DNA of 64,000 nucleotides from Timema cristinae. Taxonomy: Eukaryota > Arthropoda > Insecta > Phasmatodea > Timematidae. The notes under the pieces were generated by a model. It worked only from the letters and a program-made list of their open reading frames with translations, was not told the DNA's origin and ran no database searches. Of this stretch, positions 47,345 through 59,335 are shown one piece after another. The stretch lies in NCBI GenBank assembly GCA_039000515.1, contig JBCFYV010011164.1, positions 38,760,363 to 38,824,362 of the forward strand, written 5' to 3'. The number at the start of each line of letters is the position of its first letter. The first letter of the stretch is position 1. Both the position numbers and the translations under genes were made by a program.

Positions 47345-47705
47345 TGCTTGTACTATGACATTAGGAACTCGAAACTTCATTACCGTACTCAATAAAGTAT
47401 TCCACCTATCTCTATCTTGAGCTAGTTATATCCAGTTTCCCTAATTATACCATATTTATTTCAGGTCCACTCTAATGTTATCCTCCCATCTGCGTCTAGG
47501 TCTTCCCAATTTCCATTAGGTTTGCCAGTCAGTACCCTAAACACAGTTTAAAGATTCTCCCATTTGCACTGCACCGTAATTTTAGGGATTTTACTATCTT
47601 ACAAGATATGTAACTCTTCATTAGATAACTTCCTCCACTCCCTAGTATTTTCATACTGTTTTGGATCAAATATCTTCCTCGGCACCTTATTTTCGAAAAT
47701 TTTCA
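47345..47705 (-). mobile_element. LINE type 1 tail, antisense copy
   Basis: The reverse complement carries ENKVPRKIFDPKQYE and NTREWRKLSNEELHIL, then a worn GRPRRRW block, LAQDRDRW-like and a short end. It is the clearest copy of the family's ENKVLRKIF...EWRRLHNEEL block in the window. 5' truncated and frame-broken. Confidence 0.82.
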
Positions 47706-47709
47706 CTAT

Positions 47710-48440
47710 AATTATTTCAAAATATATTACTATTACTTTATAAACGAAGCATAATTCATTTAATATATATCATATATAATAAATATTAAATATAAAGGTT
47801 TTTATTGATTTTGACTAGAAATATGGCAGTGAAATTAATAATTACTTTCAAACGAATTTATAACTTATAAATAATACCGTCATTATAATGTGTATTGTTT
47901 TTAATGGTAATTGTCTTGATATTTGTTTTGTATCTCTCACGCTACATAAATTAAAAACACATGATGTATAGGGTAAATAACGAAGAAAGGCTTTACAACC
48001 TACATGGGAAGAAGATAATTATTAGATCTTGAGAAAAATAACAAAGAAAAAGTTTGAGATAAAAATCATGATTTAAAAAATGGCCACCACCCAAATACTA
48101 TCATTACCTCTTTTCTCTCTATTCTCAATCAACACATTTGTTGGTCTTGTGACAATCCTGTTTCACACGTTTGACAAAGTGGAGAGGATAATTTGTTTAG
48201 GAGGCGTAGCAACTCGCACGCTAGCAGAAAAAAAAAGTGTTTTTCCCATGATGTCTTGCAACAAAAACTAGAAACGATTATTTGTAAACGTGTTTTATTT
48301 ATGAGTGAATGAAGAATTCTAGTGCTGTATGGTGACTTATCAAAACATCGTTAAACACAATTTCCGTTTAAAGAGTTGTTTCAAATCTTCTCATAATAAG
48401 GTGATGGATATGTCTGCTTGAGTCTAGCTACAAAACGCAT
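47710..48440. other. A/T-rich spacer, no gene seen
   Basis: No recognised gene or repeat. Confidence 0.5.
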
Positions 48441-48449
48441 CCCCCTAAA

Positions 48450-49745
48450 ACGAACATTTTTACTAGCTGAGTCAATTGGTCTTGAATTGGGGTTGGATCT
48501 CCCAAGCAGATGTCGAAAAAAGCCAACAAAGTTGAAAATATTTCAACTCAAACAGATTGATTCAAGTGGTTGACACTGAAAAACCTTGTGATTGGCTTGT
48601 ATCCCGTCGTGTGGCCAAGCTTTTGTTTTGTTCTTGGTTATTTTATCAATGTATGGTTTCAAATTTACTCAATAGCTCCTAGGTTTAGAAAAGTATTTTA
48701 ATTTATACTGATTAAAAATAGGATCATGAAATTTCTAAAAGAGCAATACTGAACCATATAAATCAATGATTACGGTGGGGGGGGGAGAGGAGGTGGTTCA
48801 TGGGGTTAAAACCCCTCTCTCTGATATAATAGCAACATTAACCAAATTCACCCTCTATAATATAATAAGTGTATAGTCGGTTATCCAAAAAACCTACTAC
48901 TGCGAATGTACTATATATATACAGCAGCTCCTGCTATCTTTGTGCCGTGTTCGTTAACTTAAAATCTGTCTTCAGGAAATAGAAAAAATTCAAATTTGAC
49001 CAATCAGTTATTGGAGTGCACAACTGCAGGATAGTTTATAATATGCCTCATTGTGATATAGAAGATATTCTACTTTACACTGCAGCTGCCAGTGCAGTTA
49101 TTTTTAACATTTATTTAAGACACTGTATGAAACAACATCATGACTGGCATCAGATGTTGTCAGCACTATCGCAATTCCCAGATCATCTGTGCGTTCACAA
49201 GATAAATGTTCCAGATTAGTCTAGAGGGAATATTATTGAAGGGCAATATTCATACTATCTTTAGACAATGTAATAGTGCCAAGGAACGCATCCGAAACCA
49301 CAACCAGTTTTTCTCAAACATCAAAAAAATGTTAACTAAACATCTCGAAAATGATGAAAGTGGTTAAAACTTGCAGTATGTGTAGAGTTTTACATATAAC
49401 TTCTTCCACATCCTGACATGTAGTCGCAGAGTTTCGAATATGAAATAAGAAATGGAGCAGGCTAAATTTAAATGACGGTTCAAACACTGCATTAGAAGCA
49501 TTTTTGCAATGTTGTAAAATATTTTACCCAAATGGTAGTATAATTATTCTGAAACTGGCGACTCATCCCAACTCTACCGTTTCACATGAAAGGTTATTCT
49601 TGTAATTGAAAGGATTGAAAAACTACCTGTGAGACACCATGGCACAATATCGCCTACCAACCTTGCCCTTCTCAGTATAGAGATATAGAAGTGGACACAG
49701 ATGAAGTTACCACCAAATTTTCACTGAGTCCAAAAAGCGTAGATT
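48450..49745 (+). mobile_element. hAT transposase relic
   Basis: The best block is 49546-49690: ILKLATHPNSTVSHERLF, a stop, LKGLKNYL, then DTMAQYRLPTLPF, matching the C-terminal dimerisation domain of hAT transposases (usual pattern L..LPvStAsaERsFS.LKriKtylRstM...RL..L). A weaker upstream match, ESIGLELGLDLPSRCRKKPT at 48470-48540, could be the internal PRxxxRQ...R region. Between them a 67-codon frame (49016-49219) is unassigned. Stops and frameshifts show decay. No terminal repeats were found for this copy. Confidence 0.65.
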
Positions 49746-50023
49746 TCATCTTGTAGTTATGATAAATCTGTCTTTTTTTATATTGAATCAAAATGTAATA
49801 TTTTTTAGACATATAATAATGTTTTATAGCAAGATATTAAATTGGTTATGTCTAGTATGTCAAGTAAGTATGTATATCGTTTTTCAAACACTTATAAATA
49901 GCATTTTCGGTAAAATTTTGGAATGATACCTTACATTAAATATAACCCCCTCCCAGAAACCATTTTCACCGTACACCTATGATATAACTATAAACTCAAT
50001 GACAACTCAGCTATCCAGGAACC

Positions 50024-50340
50024 AGTCTCGTGGTGTAGTTCTCAGTACACCTAGCTACGAGCCTATAGGTCCCAGGTTTGATTTACGGTTGGGACGTTGG
50101 GTATTTTTCCTGAAAGATGAACCACCCCAACGTTCACCAAGGTTTGGTTATTTAGGATTAGTTAGGTTAAGTGTTTCCAATGGTTCCACACCCTTATACT
50201 CACCATCATCACCACCTCATCACATCGGGACACGGAAAGGATGTAGGATTAGTACACTTGGGCGTCTCATACGCAACAATACATTCACACTGACTTATTT
50301 TTTCACTACTGGGCTACGATTGATGTAGCCCAAACGAGCA
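50024..50340 (+). mobile_element. tRNA-headed SINE (family E)
   Basis: The head GTCTCGTGGTGTAGTTCTCA (box A region) is followed by CAGGTTTGATTTACGGTTGG (box B region) with normal tRNA spacing, then about 250 bp of GC-richer body. The body shares nothing with families A-D. Only one copy is in the window. A 109-codon frame over it is not a gene. Confidence 0.6.
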
Positions 50341-50344
50341 ATAT

Positions 50345-51325
50345 AATTACTATATTCAACGAAGAGCTCAAGGTATTATTGATCAATTAAACCGGATGGA
50401 GGATGGTATTCACATGTAATTTTTTACCTAGAGTCTTCCAATACCTTCTTAACGTTAGCGGTGAATATATTTCTTTTAAATATCTACTCTACCTATCTCA
50501 TAAATCTCCCATTGATTAAACCTAGTTTTAAAACGTATCAACTAAAAACACATATATTTACCGTCAAGCTTTTTATTTAATTCAGCAGACTGACATAAAT
50601 TTAGTCAGCTTTTGGTAGCTATTTTGTAAATTCAACAGCATTTATTTATAAAATACATGCGGAATTTTATGGTTGAAACGCCTCCCCACATCAATTGGTT
50701 AGTACAGAACCTTTATTTTACAAAGTCAGAAGAAAACTTACTATAAAGTATTCAACATCGATGATTACTAACTGATTTTTACACGCTTAATACCGGTATA
50801 GAAAGAAACAAACACAATTTTCGATCTCGCCAAGGATTGAAAAAAAAATTAATAGATTAAGAAACAAAAATACGCATTAATATTCACCTGAAATAAAGTG
50901 TCAACCACGTTTGTTCTGTTTTTCTGGTGAGGTGGAAGCCTAGTTTAAAATTATGACACTTCCCAGACAAGGTAAACACCAGACTGTCAGACTTTATATT
51001 AAAATGGCTGTGCTTCATGGGAGAGCTGGAGTCATTCAACATGTGTATCGCTAGTTGTAATCATGGGTCATTAAGAAAAAAAAGCTCATTTTAAACATGG
51101 TTATTTTAAGAGAGGACACAAATATCCATATAGAGTCAATCAACCAGCTTCCACAAAGCTAGGTTAAGGTAGTGACCCATCCCCCTCATCACATAATCCC
51201 ACCTTAAAAACAAGTTTACGCAGACTACCCATTACTCTTAAAATGATCCCTTTATGACGAACATAATAAAGTGATTCGTTTAGCAACTAAACATTTGGAA
51301 GTGCTTTTATCACTGGGCATTGACA
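50345..51325. other. A/T-rich spacer, no gene seen
   Basis: No recognised gene or repeat. Confidence 0.5.
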
Positions 51326-51329
51326 ATAG

Positions 51330-51545
51330 CGACCCCAGTGTTTAGGGCCTCAACCTGGTTCAAGAAACGCATCAAAACTTCCGCTAGACTGAGGATCTGA
51401 TAATCCTTGTCTTGGACTGGGTGTACTTAGGATTTATTCCTAAATAAATATTTCCTTATTCTTCAACGCAAATGTTTGTACAATTATTCTAATTTTGCCT
51501 TCATTAGTATTATCCAGTTGCGTAATATATAGCTGCAGATAGCCC
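51330..51545 (+). mobile_element. Eroded SINE family C copy
   Basis: Worn head (GTGTTTAGGGCCTCAACC), GACTGAGGATCTGATAATCC, the GGACTGGGTGTACTTAGGAT region and CTTCAACGCAAATGTTTGTA in the body. Confidence 0.55.
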
Positions 51546-51674
51546 TGGCAGATAGTATGTAGTCGTTCCCCTCTAATATAAAAAGAGTAAAAGATAAAAT
51601 ATTCAAACACATCTCAATTTTATTAATATATATATATATATATATATTAACATTTAAAGGCTTAGAAAAGTTTT

Positions 51675-51850
51675 TCTGACAACTTAACTAAGTTGGTATT
51701 GCATCAATATATCAAGCGGAATTTTCTGGATTCAATTCCTGATATGACTCAAAAATGTATCACTGGTAGAAGTTGAATCCCCCCCCCCCTCTTTTCAGAT
51801 CATATATGGAATTTTCCGCCGTGATGGCTTGCGGCCTATCATATAAATGA
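51675..51850 (+). mobile_element. SINE family D copy, worn
   Basis: Head remnant with GGATTCAATTCCTGATATG (box B), ATGTATCACTGGTAGAAGTT, a C-run and TTTTCAGATC, then a GGCTTGCGGCCTATCATATA end. Confidence 0.5.
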
Positions 51851-52429
51851 AAGCCGATGGGTTAGGGAAGGCGACATCCGAAGGCTATTACATGGACAGT
51901 ACATAAGTACATAATTACATTAAATATTGAGTTGGGAAACACGTGATTGAGTATAGGGAGGAGGGGAGTGGTATATTTTTAGGATATACTAAATTCACAC
52001 AAATATTTTTCTCTTATCACCACGACCAACTACCTGTCCAGGTTAAACACATATGACATTGAAGTACTAACCAATCTGGTCTAAAGCAGACTCAAAGCTA
52101 GTAACAGATTCAACCACCAAGCACTATGGTCAATGCGTGAGAAAGATAAGAGAACGGGAATCGTTGTTTCTGCAGGATTGTAACTTTCACCCTTATAATA
52201 ATTTAAATTTGGGCTCCCTTTCGATTACATTAATTGTTATATTTAACTATATGGAAAAATTCGTGCAAGAATAATTAAACATTTTTCTGATTCTATTAAG
52301 AGCAAATTTTAGAAAACAGAAGTTCTTAACTCTCGTATTTCTTATCACATCATGTACTAATCCCCAGATGGACTTTAAGAAGTTTTAAAATTAGGTTAGT
52401 TTGTAAATAGTGGATTTTTGTACCACTAA

Positions 52430-52640
52430 TCTTACTGCCAGTCTGGCTTAACCAAATATTTACACTAAAGTGGTAAGGATGTGTAGGGTATGAATTCAGG
52501 ATAAGATTACTCTCATTTGATTAAAAGGAGAGGCAGAAAACACTTAGGAATAACCCTTTGTTACACCCGATTGGGATTCGAACCATTACCTACAGTCAAC
52601 AGAAAAGAATAATTTTCCCAACTGGCAGCATTTTCTGTGG
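52430..52640 (-). mobile_element. Eroded SINE family C copy
   Basis: Minus strand: GGTTCGAATCCCAATCGG box B region and AAGTGTTTTCTGCCTCTCC body remnant. Confidence 0.5.
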
Positions 52641-53029
52641 AATCACCGATGTGGCCGTTTGTAGGTAAATTAGTAACGAAAGCGCAAGTTTAAAACGTAA
52701 TTAATTTAGATAGTTTGTTAGTAGGATTCTGGTAGGACGAAAAGTGTCCGACAGTTCCAAAATTAATTTAAGGTATTCTGTATATTCATACTTTAAGTTA
52801 ATTTAGATCTGTTAATTATAATAGATAATTTAATTTCTGATAATATAATAACTTATTATTATAATAATGAAGTTGACCGCTTACTAATATATTTGTATTT
52901 TTAAAGCGATTCTTCCTAACAGAATCTTACAAAAGTTAAAACAAAAGCCCGCTGGGTGATATAAACGTTACTTCCACCAAATAGAGATGTATTATTTTTT
53001 TAAATCATTCCCTAACTTTCGTCCTGCTT

Positions 53030-53290
53030 TACGAAGTCACGTGGATCATTTATCACCGATGTGATGTCACGAATCACACCGAGACAGTGTCGTGAGGGAG
53101 TCACTTATCTCGAGTCACACGCTTGCCCCCTTTGCTCCCACCTCTCCCTATTAATGGTAGGGGTGTCGTGCGTGACTGACCCCCATAAACTGGCGTCGTC
53201 CTGACCGTCATTAGTCCCCCACAAAATAGCTGTTAAAAATTACCCCCCCCCACCCCATTCTTCTCATGCCCCTTTTAACGGCTTAGTATG
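53030..53290. promoter_or_regulatory. GC-rich block, possible regulatory element
   Basis: Dense cluster of GTCAC/GTGAC half-sites, CACGTG-type and CRE-like GATGTCAC motifs, a CCATAAA caudal/Hox-like site and long C-runs in an otherwise A/T-rich setting. No ORF with a recognised domain. The function is a guess from base composition and motifs. Confidence 0.25.
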
Positions 53291-53476
53291 ATATAAACTA
53301 CAGTGTGGTCTTCAACTGTTCGGAGACCTTGCAGAAGTGTAGCCAAGGTGGTCTAGTATAAAGTTTCTAGTAAAAATACAAGGGTTTTCCATATATGTTT
53401 ACACAACGAAAGTTCCCGTCGAGATGAATTAAATTATATATGTGTATATTGGGTGCCACTCCTAGAACTAGGAGGA

Positions 53477-53512
<36 letters not shown>
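53477..53512. repeat. (AAT)n microsatellite
   Basis: Twelve AAT-type units. Confidence 0.95.
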
Positions 53513-53614
53513 TAATATACATTTACCTCTCCTAATTCTGACAGAGGCACGACGACCCATAACACTCGAGACCACTGGGTGTGCTCGGGAACGTTTTTAT
53601 GGATGATTCAATGT

Positions 53615-54920
53615 TAATAATAATTACACTACCTTACCTACAACAATGGTGTACTGTAAATCTCTACAAGAGTTGAAGGGAAAAAAACACTTAAAATAAA
53701 GCATGGACAATTGAAATAAAAACGTATCACGGAATGAAACGTACTAATTTTAAACTACAAAATAAAGAATAAACAAACAATTATTTAAAATTGTGTGTGC
53801 TATTAATATTATTATTGTTTTCTTGTTACTACATCCCAATCCTACCTATGGAATTCCGAGTAAATACAATTCTAATTTAACAAAATAAAAATAGAATATA
53901 TTGTATTAGACCTATAAAACAATATAGATCAATTAAAATAATAATCTCCGAACATGGTTAAATTTAGGAGTTTATAATAACAAAGTAAATGAAAAAAATT
54001 ATATAGGCTAAGCATATAAGTATGATATTAGATTTTGAGTACAGAAAAAATAATATTGTTAAAAAAAATCAATGGGATTAATATTTTGACATAAAATAAA
54101 ATATTAATTAATGCTCTGTGATAATAAAGTGTCTGAATATGTTTAGTCTTTTCTGAAGGTTTTATATTAATCCTGGATTCTTGTTGATAAAAAGAGAGAG
54201 AGAGAAAATATGTATAGATGAATATTTCACTGGATCTCACCAAGAAAATATGTTGTGTTGAAAGAGAAAAATGTAGGAAATTTATTTACTCTTCTTAATT
54301 GCAAATAATCCACAGTTTCAGGATATCAAAAGGCTCCATTTCTTCCCTATACACTCAGCTTTCCACTGATATATTAATATCCCACCTTTAAACTAAGTTT
54401 CCACTGTTAAAAATAAATTTGGATCAATATTTTAAGGACGCCAAAGAAGAAGACCCCAATCTTCTTCAAAAAGTGTTCCAGGAATAAAATTTATAAACGT
54501 TCTATTTTCTTAAAACAAACGATAAAATGCTGGCTATAGATTAGGGATGCATATAAAATAAAATGGAATTTTATTATAAAGATTTATATATATATATAAT
54601 TATGATATATATATATATATGTCATGAATATGAACAGTGTTTTTTAAAGGAATTAAAATGTTTATTACCATATGTCAGAATTGAAATGCGTGCTAGTTTG
54701 GAGGTATTTACATCACGTCTTTTTTCTTTTCTTACTTCTTTTATAATCACGAGAGACACTACTCACTTTTTTAACAGATCTGCGAATGCCTTGAAATAAA
54801 TCATGGCTGACATTGATAATAAATAAACACGAGTCAACAAACTTATTAGAAGGATAAAATTAAAATGTTGAATAAAAAGGTAAGTGTTCTTCCTTAGCTC
54901 AAAATTCATTATTTTAATTA
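53615..54920. other. A/T-rich spacer, no gene seen
   Basis: Contains GA and TA microsatellites (54194-54208, 54584-54620). No recognised gene. Confidence 0.5.
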
Positions 54921-55564
54921 TTTTAAACAGTGTTAGATTCTTCTTTCCGTTTTATTTTGAATGGATGTAGCATTATTTTTTCACGCCGGCAAACACAGAG
55001 CTTTAAGCTGTGGCTGAACTTTGAAGTGCATAATTTAAAACCAAAATAAATTGGAAACTATAGCCTGATTTTAGTTGGAAGAACAGTAGAGAAAATTCGA
55101 ACATATTTATTTGCGGCCAACATTGATAACATTTTACAATATTATTTGTTGTATTCTATGGGTATTGATAATATCCATAAAAAATGACAACTGAAGATGG
55201 CATGACTTGATGTATGAATATATTAAAGTGTTTTTGTTACTTTAGTATCTAACTTCTACTGTTATTCCTACTGAAATCATACTATATTTATAAAAATTCG
55301 AAAAATACGAGTATAAGGAAATATATGGTAGGGTGGGAAATAGCGTTACAAGATATTCAACCTTCTTTTGTTCATGTAACCCCAGATAAAATTTATCTTC
55401 TTCATTGTATCTCCAAAATTGTGTGTGCATAATGCAAGTTTACAAATTTTATAATCTACAGCCAAAATACATACAACCAATTACATCCAAATTAATGTAT
55501 TAAATAATAAGTTTTATGTGATAACAATACAAACCAACGTGTAATTTTAACATATTTATTTTGC

Positions 55565-55641
55565 GTAGACTCTCCCCACCACCCCTAAAATGTCCTCGTA
55601 TAAACCCTGTGGGATTGCCTACCCCAGGTTGAAAACCACTG
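55565..55641 (-). mobile_element. hAT-type transposon end
   Basis: Read on the minus strand it begins CAGTGGTTTTCAACCTGGGG, a signature of hAT (Charlie/Buster-like) termini. A CAGTGTT at about 54928 could be the partner end, but an 8-bp target duplication does not match, so the left boundary is open. Confidence 0.6.
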
Positions 55642-55954
55642 GTCTAATGCATTAGACTCGTACTCAACCGATTCATCGTCTATGGCGAGGTTTGTGTTCG
55701 GTTATATTTGGATTACTGGTTTCTTCTTTCAACTCTAGGGTTTTCTCAATCTTTATCCACACTAATACTGGTGTATTTAATCAAACTGGATCTCATTAAA
55801 CATACTTATTAATTTAAATCTTTAACAAGCCTTATGTATCAACTACAAATTGACTATAAACAACAACAAATTGTTGAGACTGAAGGAAATATTGGTTATA
55901 TCTATCAGCTATATAATACTAGTTTTATTACAAGGAACTTGAACTAGAATTTAA

Positions 55955-56155
55955 ATGCATCGGTGGACATGTGGACAAAGACGCCACATTTAGTTTGGTT
56001 TTTCCAGTGAAGGGAAGTTCAGGGTTTACTTATGATAATCTATAAATGGTTTTCCAATCTCCCTCCACTCAAATAAATGTAAACCTCTTCTATATTTACC
56101 TTCCTCCTCCCTGCCTTATATGTTGATATGCCAATAGTATGGACGTGGTGCAAAC
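55955..56155 (+). mobile_element. Eroded SINE family C copy
   Basis: Body AAATGGTTTTCCAATCTCCC, TCCACTCAAATAAATGTAAA and a tail remnant ATAGTATGGACGTGGTGC are clear; the head is worn. Confidence 0.65.
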
Positions 56156-56159
56156 AAAG

Positions 56160-56635
56160 CTAAATAAGTTTATTTTATTTGTTTTTAAGCATTGTAACAA
56201 CCTGGAAAAATTATATATCCTTATTTAGTTGGATTTCTGTGAAAGTTCTGAACTTTACTAGTAGATGCATCTCTTTGAAACTCTTACATTTTATTGGCTA
56301 TTAATTAAAACTGACGCTTTAGTACTCTACGTCCTAGTGCCATATTACATAAATTATTGATGTGTCCATTCCGAGATCTTTATACAAGCTAGCAGTTGCT
56401 AATCAAAGGGACCACAGTAATGACGAGTCTTGAAACATTCGCATTCTACAAGCCTAGTACCATTTTTATGTAATAATAATTGTTTCACGTAGTTTAAATT
56501 CTATATCAGAGCTTATGGTGTTTATCATGTTCAAGAGATAGAGCCAATTGTGAAGCAAAAAGGTTCATTTTTAGTTTAGTTAAACAATTTGATGTTAAAA
56601 TCTAAGTGGCAGTTGCTTCTAAATTCTCGTTAAAC
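56160..56635. other. A/T-rich spacer, no gene seen
   Basis: No recognised gene or repeat. Confidence 0.5.
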
Positions 56636-56639
56636 TTTT

Positions 56640-56990
56640 CTTGATTAATCGCTGCAATGGCCAAGAAAGCCTTCGTGTTCGCAAACAGTAGATAAACAGT
56701 TATTACCGAGCCCACACTGTCCGCAGATGGCACACCAAAATGGAGGTCCAATTTTCTCGCCTAGAAAGAGCGCAAGAGGAAGCTAAAACTGAAGTGAGGA
56801 GGGTAATGACAAGGCCTTATGACACGAGGGGTCAAAGTGTTTCCAAATGTTTGGGTGACATTAAGTTCTCACGATTTCTTCTCCCTAACCTCCACCCTCC
56901 CCTACCCAAGATAAAAACAAACCCGACTATTACAGGTGTCTTGAAGTTTCTTCCAAGTCCCGATACCAACTTGAAATGACAGAGAAAATT
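56640..56990 (+). other. GC-richer block: possible first coding exon or regulatory element
   Basis: Contains a 12-codon frame MAKKAFVFANSR with G/C-ending codons (56656), a CTCF-like TCCGCAGATGGCA (56720-56732), and an ATG at 56740 in a good insect context (CAAAATGG). From that ATG 21 charged codons (MEVQFSRLERAQEEAKTEVR...) run exactly to AGG|GTAATG at 56803, a donor-like site. No domain was recognised and the other exons are not visible. Confidence 0.25.
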
Positions 56991-56994
56991 GTGG

Positions 56995-57395
56995 TAATAA
57001 GAGAAACAATTAGAGAGAAAAACTTTTTTTTTTCTGAGAGACTACTTGGCACGATATGGCGTGAAAAACTCTGCCGAAACGTTCGTGACAAAGAGAAGTT
57101 TCTGCATTAATTTTTATTTTGTTTCTTTCAGAAGAGTTCAGAAAATGACTGACACACTCTTTTATTTTTTGCTCTGTGGAAGTGTTAATGTGTCTATAGA
57201 CGTAAAATACTCTATAATAAGTACGCCCTACTGATGTATTTATGAACGTTAATAAAGTAAATAATCTTCGTAAATAAAGTAAATGAGCTTCGTAACAAAA
57301 ACTATTATTTCAAATGTCATTATCATACAATAACAGAATATATATTTTTATTTGTACTTTTAAAACCAAAGATATTATTAAATAATCCACAAGCA
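56995..57395. other. Spacer with a short duplication
   Basis: An AATAAAGTAAAT...CTTCGTAA segment of about 24 bases is repeated in tandem at 57249-57297. No gene recognised. Confidence 0.5.
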
Positions 57396-57404
57396 GCCCC
57401 ATAA

Positions 57405-57560
57405 AGGGTAGTTTAATAGAAAGTGTATCCACATTTGAGTAGATAATAAATGGAACGCTTTCTTTTACTATTCAGCTATGGGATGTCACTTATGAGATTC
57501 AAACCTCTAGAAACAGTGCAATCACCATTTTTTTGAAATCCCAATACCTTTAAACACGTA
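57405..57560 (-). mobile_element. Eroded SINE family C fragment
   Basis: Only the box B region (rc of GAGATTCAAACCTC) and parts of the body remain. Confidence 0.4.
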
Positions 57561-57722
57561 GCAGCTAGTGTGGTTTGAGATAGCATAATGTTTTTGGAAA
57601 CAAGAGTGAAGTCCCCATGCACCCACAAACAATAACCGATTATGAAATCCTCAACTCTAAGCCGCTTACCATATTGCCAGGACTTTATTTCAGTGGTAGC
57701 TATAAACTATTTGTAGGCAAAA

Positions 57723-57751
57723 AATAATAATAATAATAATAATAATAATAA
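57723..57751. repeat. (AAT)n microsatellite
   Basis: About nine AAT units; could mark a lost SINE tail. Confidence 0.9.
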
Positions 57752-57839
57752 ACGCTACTATTTAAGATTAAAGATAGGTGTATAAAATATAAGTATTGAT
57801 ATGAATAGTACTTATGATAGATAAAATAATATCCATCCC

Positions 57840-58040
57840 GCACTGGTAGGTACATGGAGATAAAGGCATCTATCTCGTTTATCCTAATTTTTCTGTGATA
57901 AATTCATCGGAGTTTGAATTCCAGCTGACTATACATAAGGTTGTTTTCCCCTCAATTCCCAAGAAATTGTCGGTACACTTCCTATAACTCCTTCCTTCCT
58001 CATTCCTATGACTTTAGTATAAGCTAGTGGATCACATCAG
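57840..58040 (+). mobile_element. Eroded SINE family C copy
   Basis: GGTACATGGAGATAAAGGCA head, GGAGTTTGAATTCCAGC box B, and a CTTCCTCATTCCTATGACTT body end. Confidence 0.55.
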
Positions 58041-58312
58041 CGTCGGTTCCAAGTAAGCGCACTAAAATGTATTTGTAAAATTGTATCGAGCATTAAAACT
58101 TTTATAGCTTGAGCCCTCCCTCTAAATACTTGTTAAAACCTTACTAGTTGAAACGTATAGAACTCCTTATTTCTGAGTAATGAACACTCAACCGAATTTA
58201 TATTTTCCCCAAACATACGACAGTGAGATATCTAGAATGGCTCCTCTCTATTTATTTTTCTTCTAGCTCCGACAGTTTGGTAAGAACAAATCCATATATT
58301 TAATTTCCTAGA

Positions 58313-58608
58313 TGGTGCCCTGGTGGTCTAGGGGTAAGGTGTCAGACTTCTGTGTTTGGGGTCCGGGGTTCAATCCTCGGTCCCGTCACAGATTTATCTG
58401 ATTGCCAAACCCTTCCTTCACCTTTGACAAGACAACTTGTGAATGTGGGGAATGCCAGGCCTCCACCATGGTTCGGATTCCACGTTAAACTGTAGGTCCT
58501 CCATTTCATCTCACAATCACCCTACCATTTCACATTAGCGTAAGTGCGTATAGCCCGAACGGGTAGTAACACGTGGTGCTAATAATAATAATAATAATTA
58601 AAAAAAAA
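58313..58608 (+). mobile_element. SINE family A, full length
   Basis: Complete copy with a (TAA)n/A-rich end. Target duplication TTCCTAGA (58305-58312 and 58609-58616). The head differs from other copies in the anticodon-side arm (GTGTTTGGGGTCC). Confidence 0.93.
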
Positions 58609-58619
58609 TTCCTAGAAAA

Positions 58620-58950
58620 TTATCAGAGGCATGGAATTATGCGTGATGTGTGTTTATATGTAAGCATAGCTTGTTTAATCCATATATTTAAATTATTGTC
58701 ATCACTCAGTATAACACTCACTAAACAGGTGCCCACAATACATTCCCATGTGAGGTACGGGCTGATTTGTGTAGGAAGGAACCTCTTTGACAATTTGAAC
58801 ACTTACACATATTTATCCGTCAAAACATGTTCTTTAGCCTTCTCACTATTTGTAGTTTATATAACTATTTATGAAATATACTACTGTTAAAGTAAAATGT
58901 TTTCAATGTTGACCACAAAAAAAAAAATTGTATTTTATAAAAGTTCCTTC
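58620..58950. other. Spacer with a 105-codon chance frame
   Basis: The frame starts inside the SINE tail and has no domain; not a gene. Confidence 0.5.
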
Positions 58951-58959
58951 AAACCAAAT

Positions 58960-59235
58960 GAATAGAGGCCCTTTATCCTTATTCAATTGGGAAGATAACA
59001 CCTCCAGTACGTTTCAATACCGCTATGAGCACACATTAAAGTAACAATATAGTTTAATTTTTTGGAGATATTGAGAGTTTAATCCTGATTGAGATAGGAT
59101 GTGTTTTCCTAATTATTTTACTATTCTCTATCCTAACAAATATAGGTACATTTTCTTTAGACGCTACATCCAGTATCCCTGTCTCATTAGTGTAAATATG
59201 TGGCTAACCTGAATGTGTAGTATGTCGTGGTACAC
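58960..59235 (+). mobile_element. Eroded SINE family C copy
   Basis: GGAGATATTGAGAGTTTAAT and CCTGATTGAGATAGGATGTG correspond to the box B part; body and a tail GAATGTGTAGTATGTCGTGG follow. Confidence 0.55.
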
Positions 59236-59335
59236 CCACACACACTCAAAAGAAGATAATCAAATTGTGACCATTGACAAATTAAAATTGAGATTTTTTT
59301 CATCGTATCGGTCGGTTTATATATATAAATATTAA

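Noticed and set aside
50024..50328. 109-codon frame as a protein
   Set aside because: It lies wholly in a tRNA-headed repeat.
54928..55641. Complete hAT element from CAGTGTT to CACTG
   Set aside because: The 8-bp flanks do not match and the two ends agree over only a few bases; only the right end is reported.
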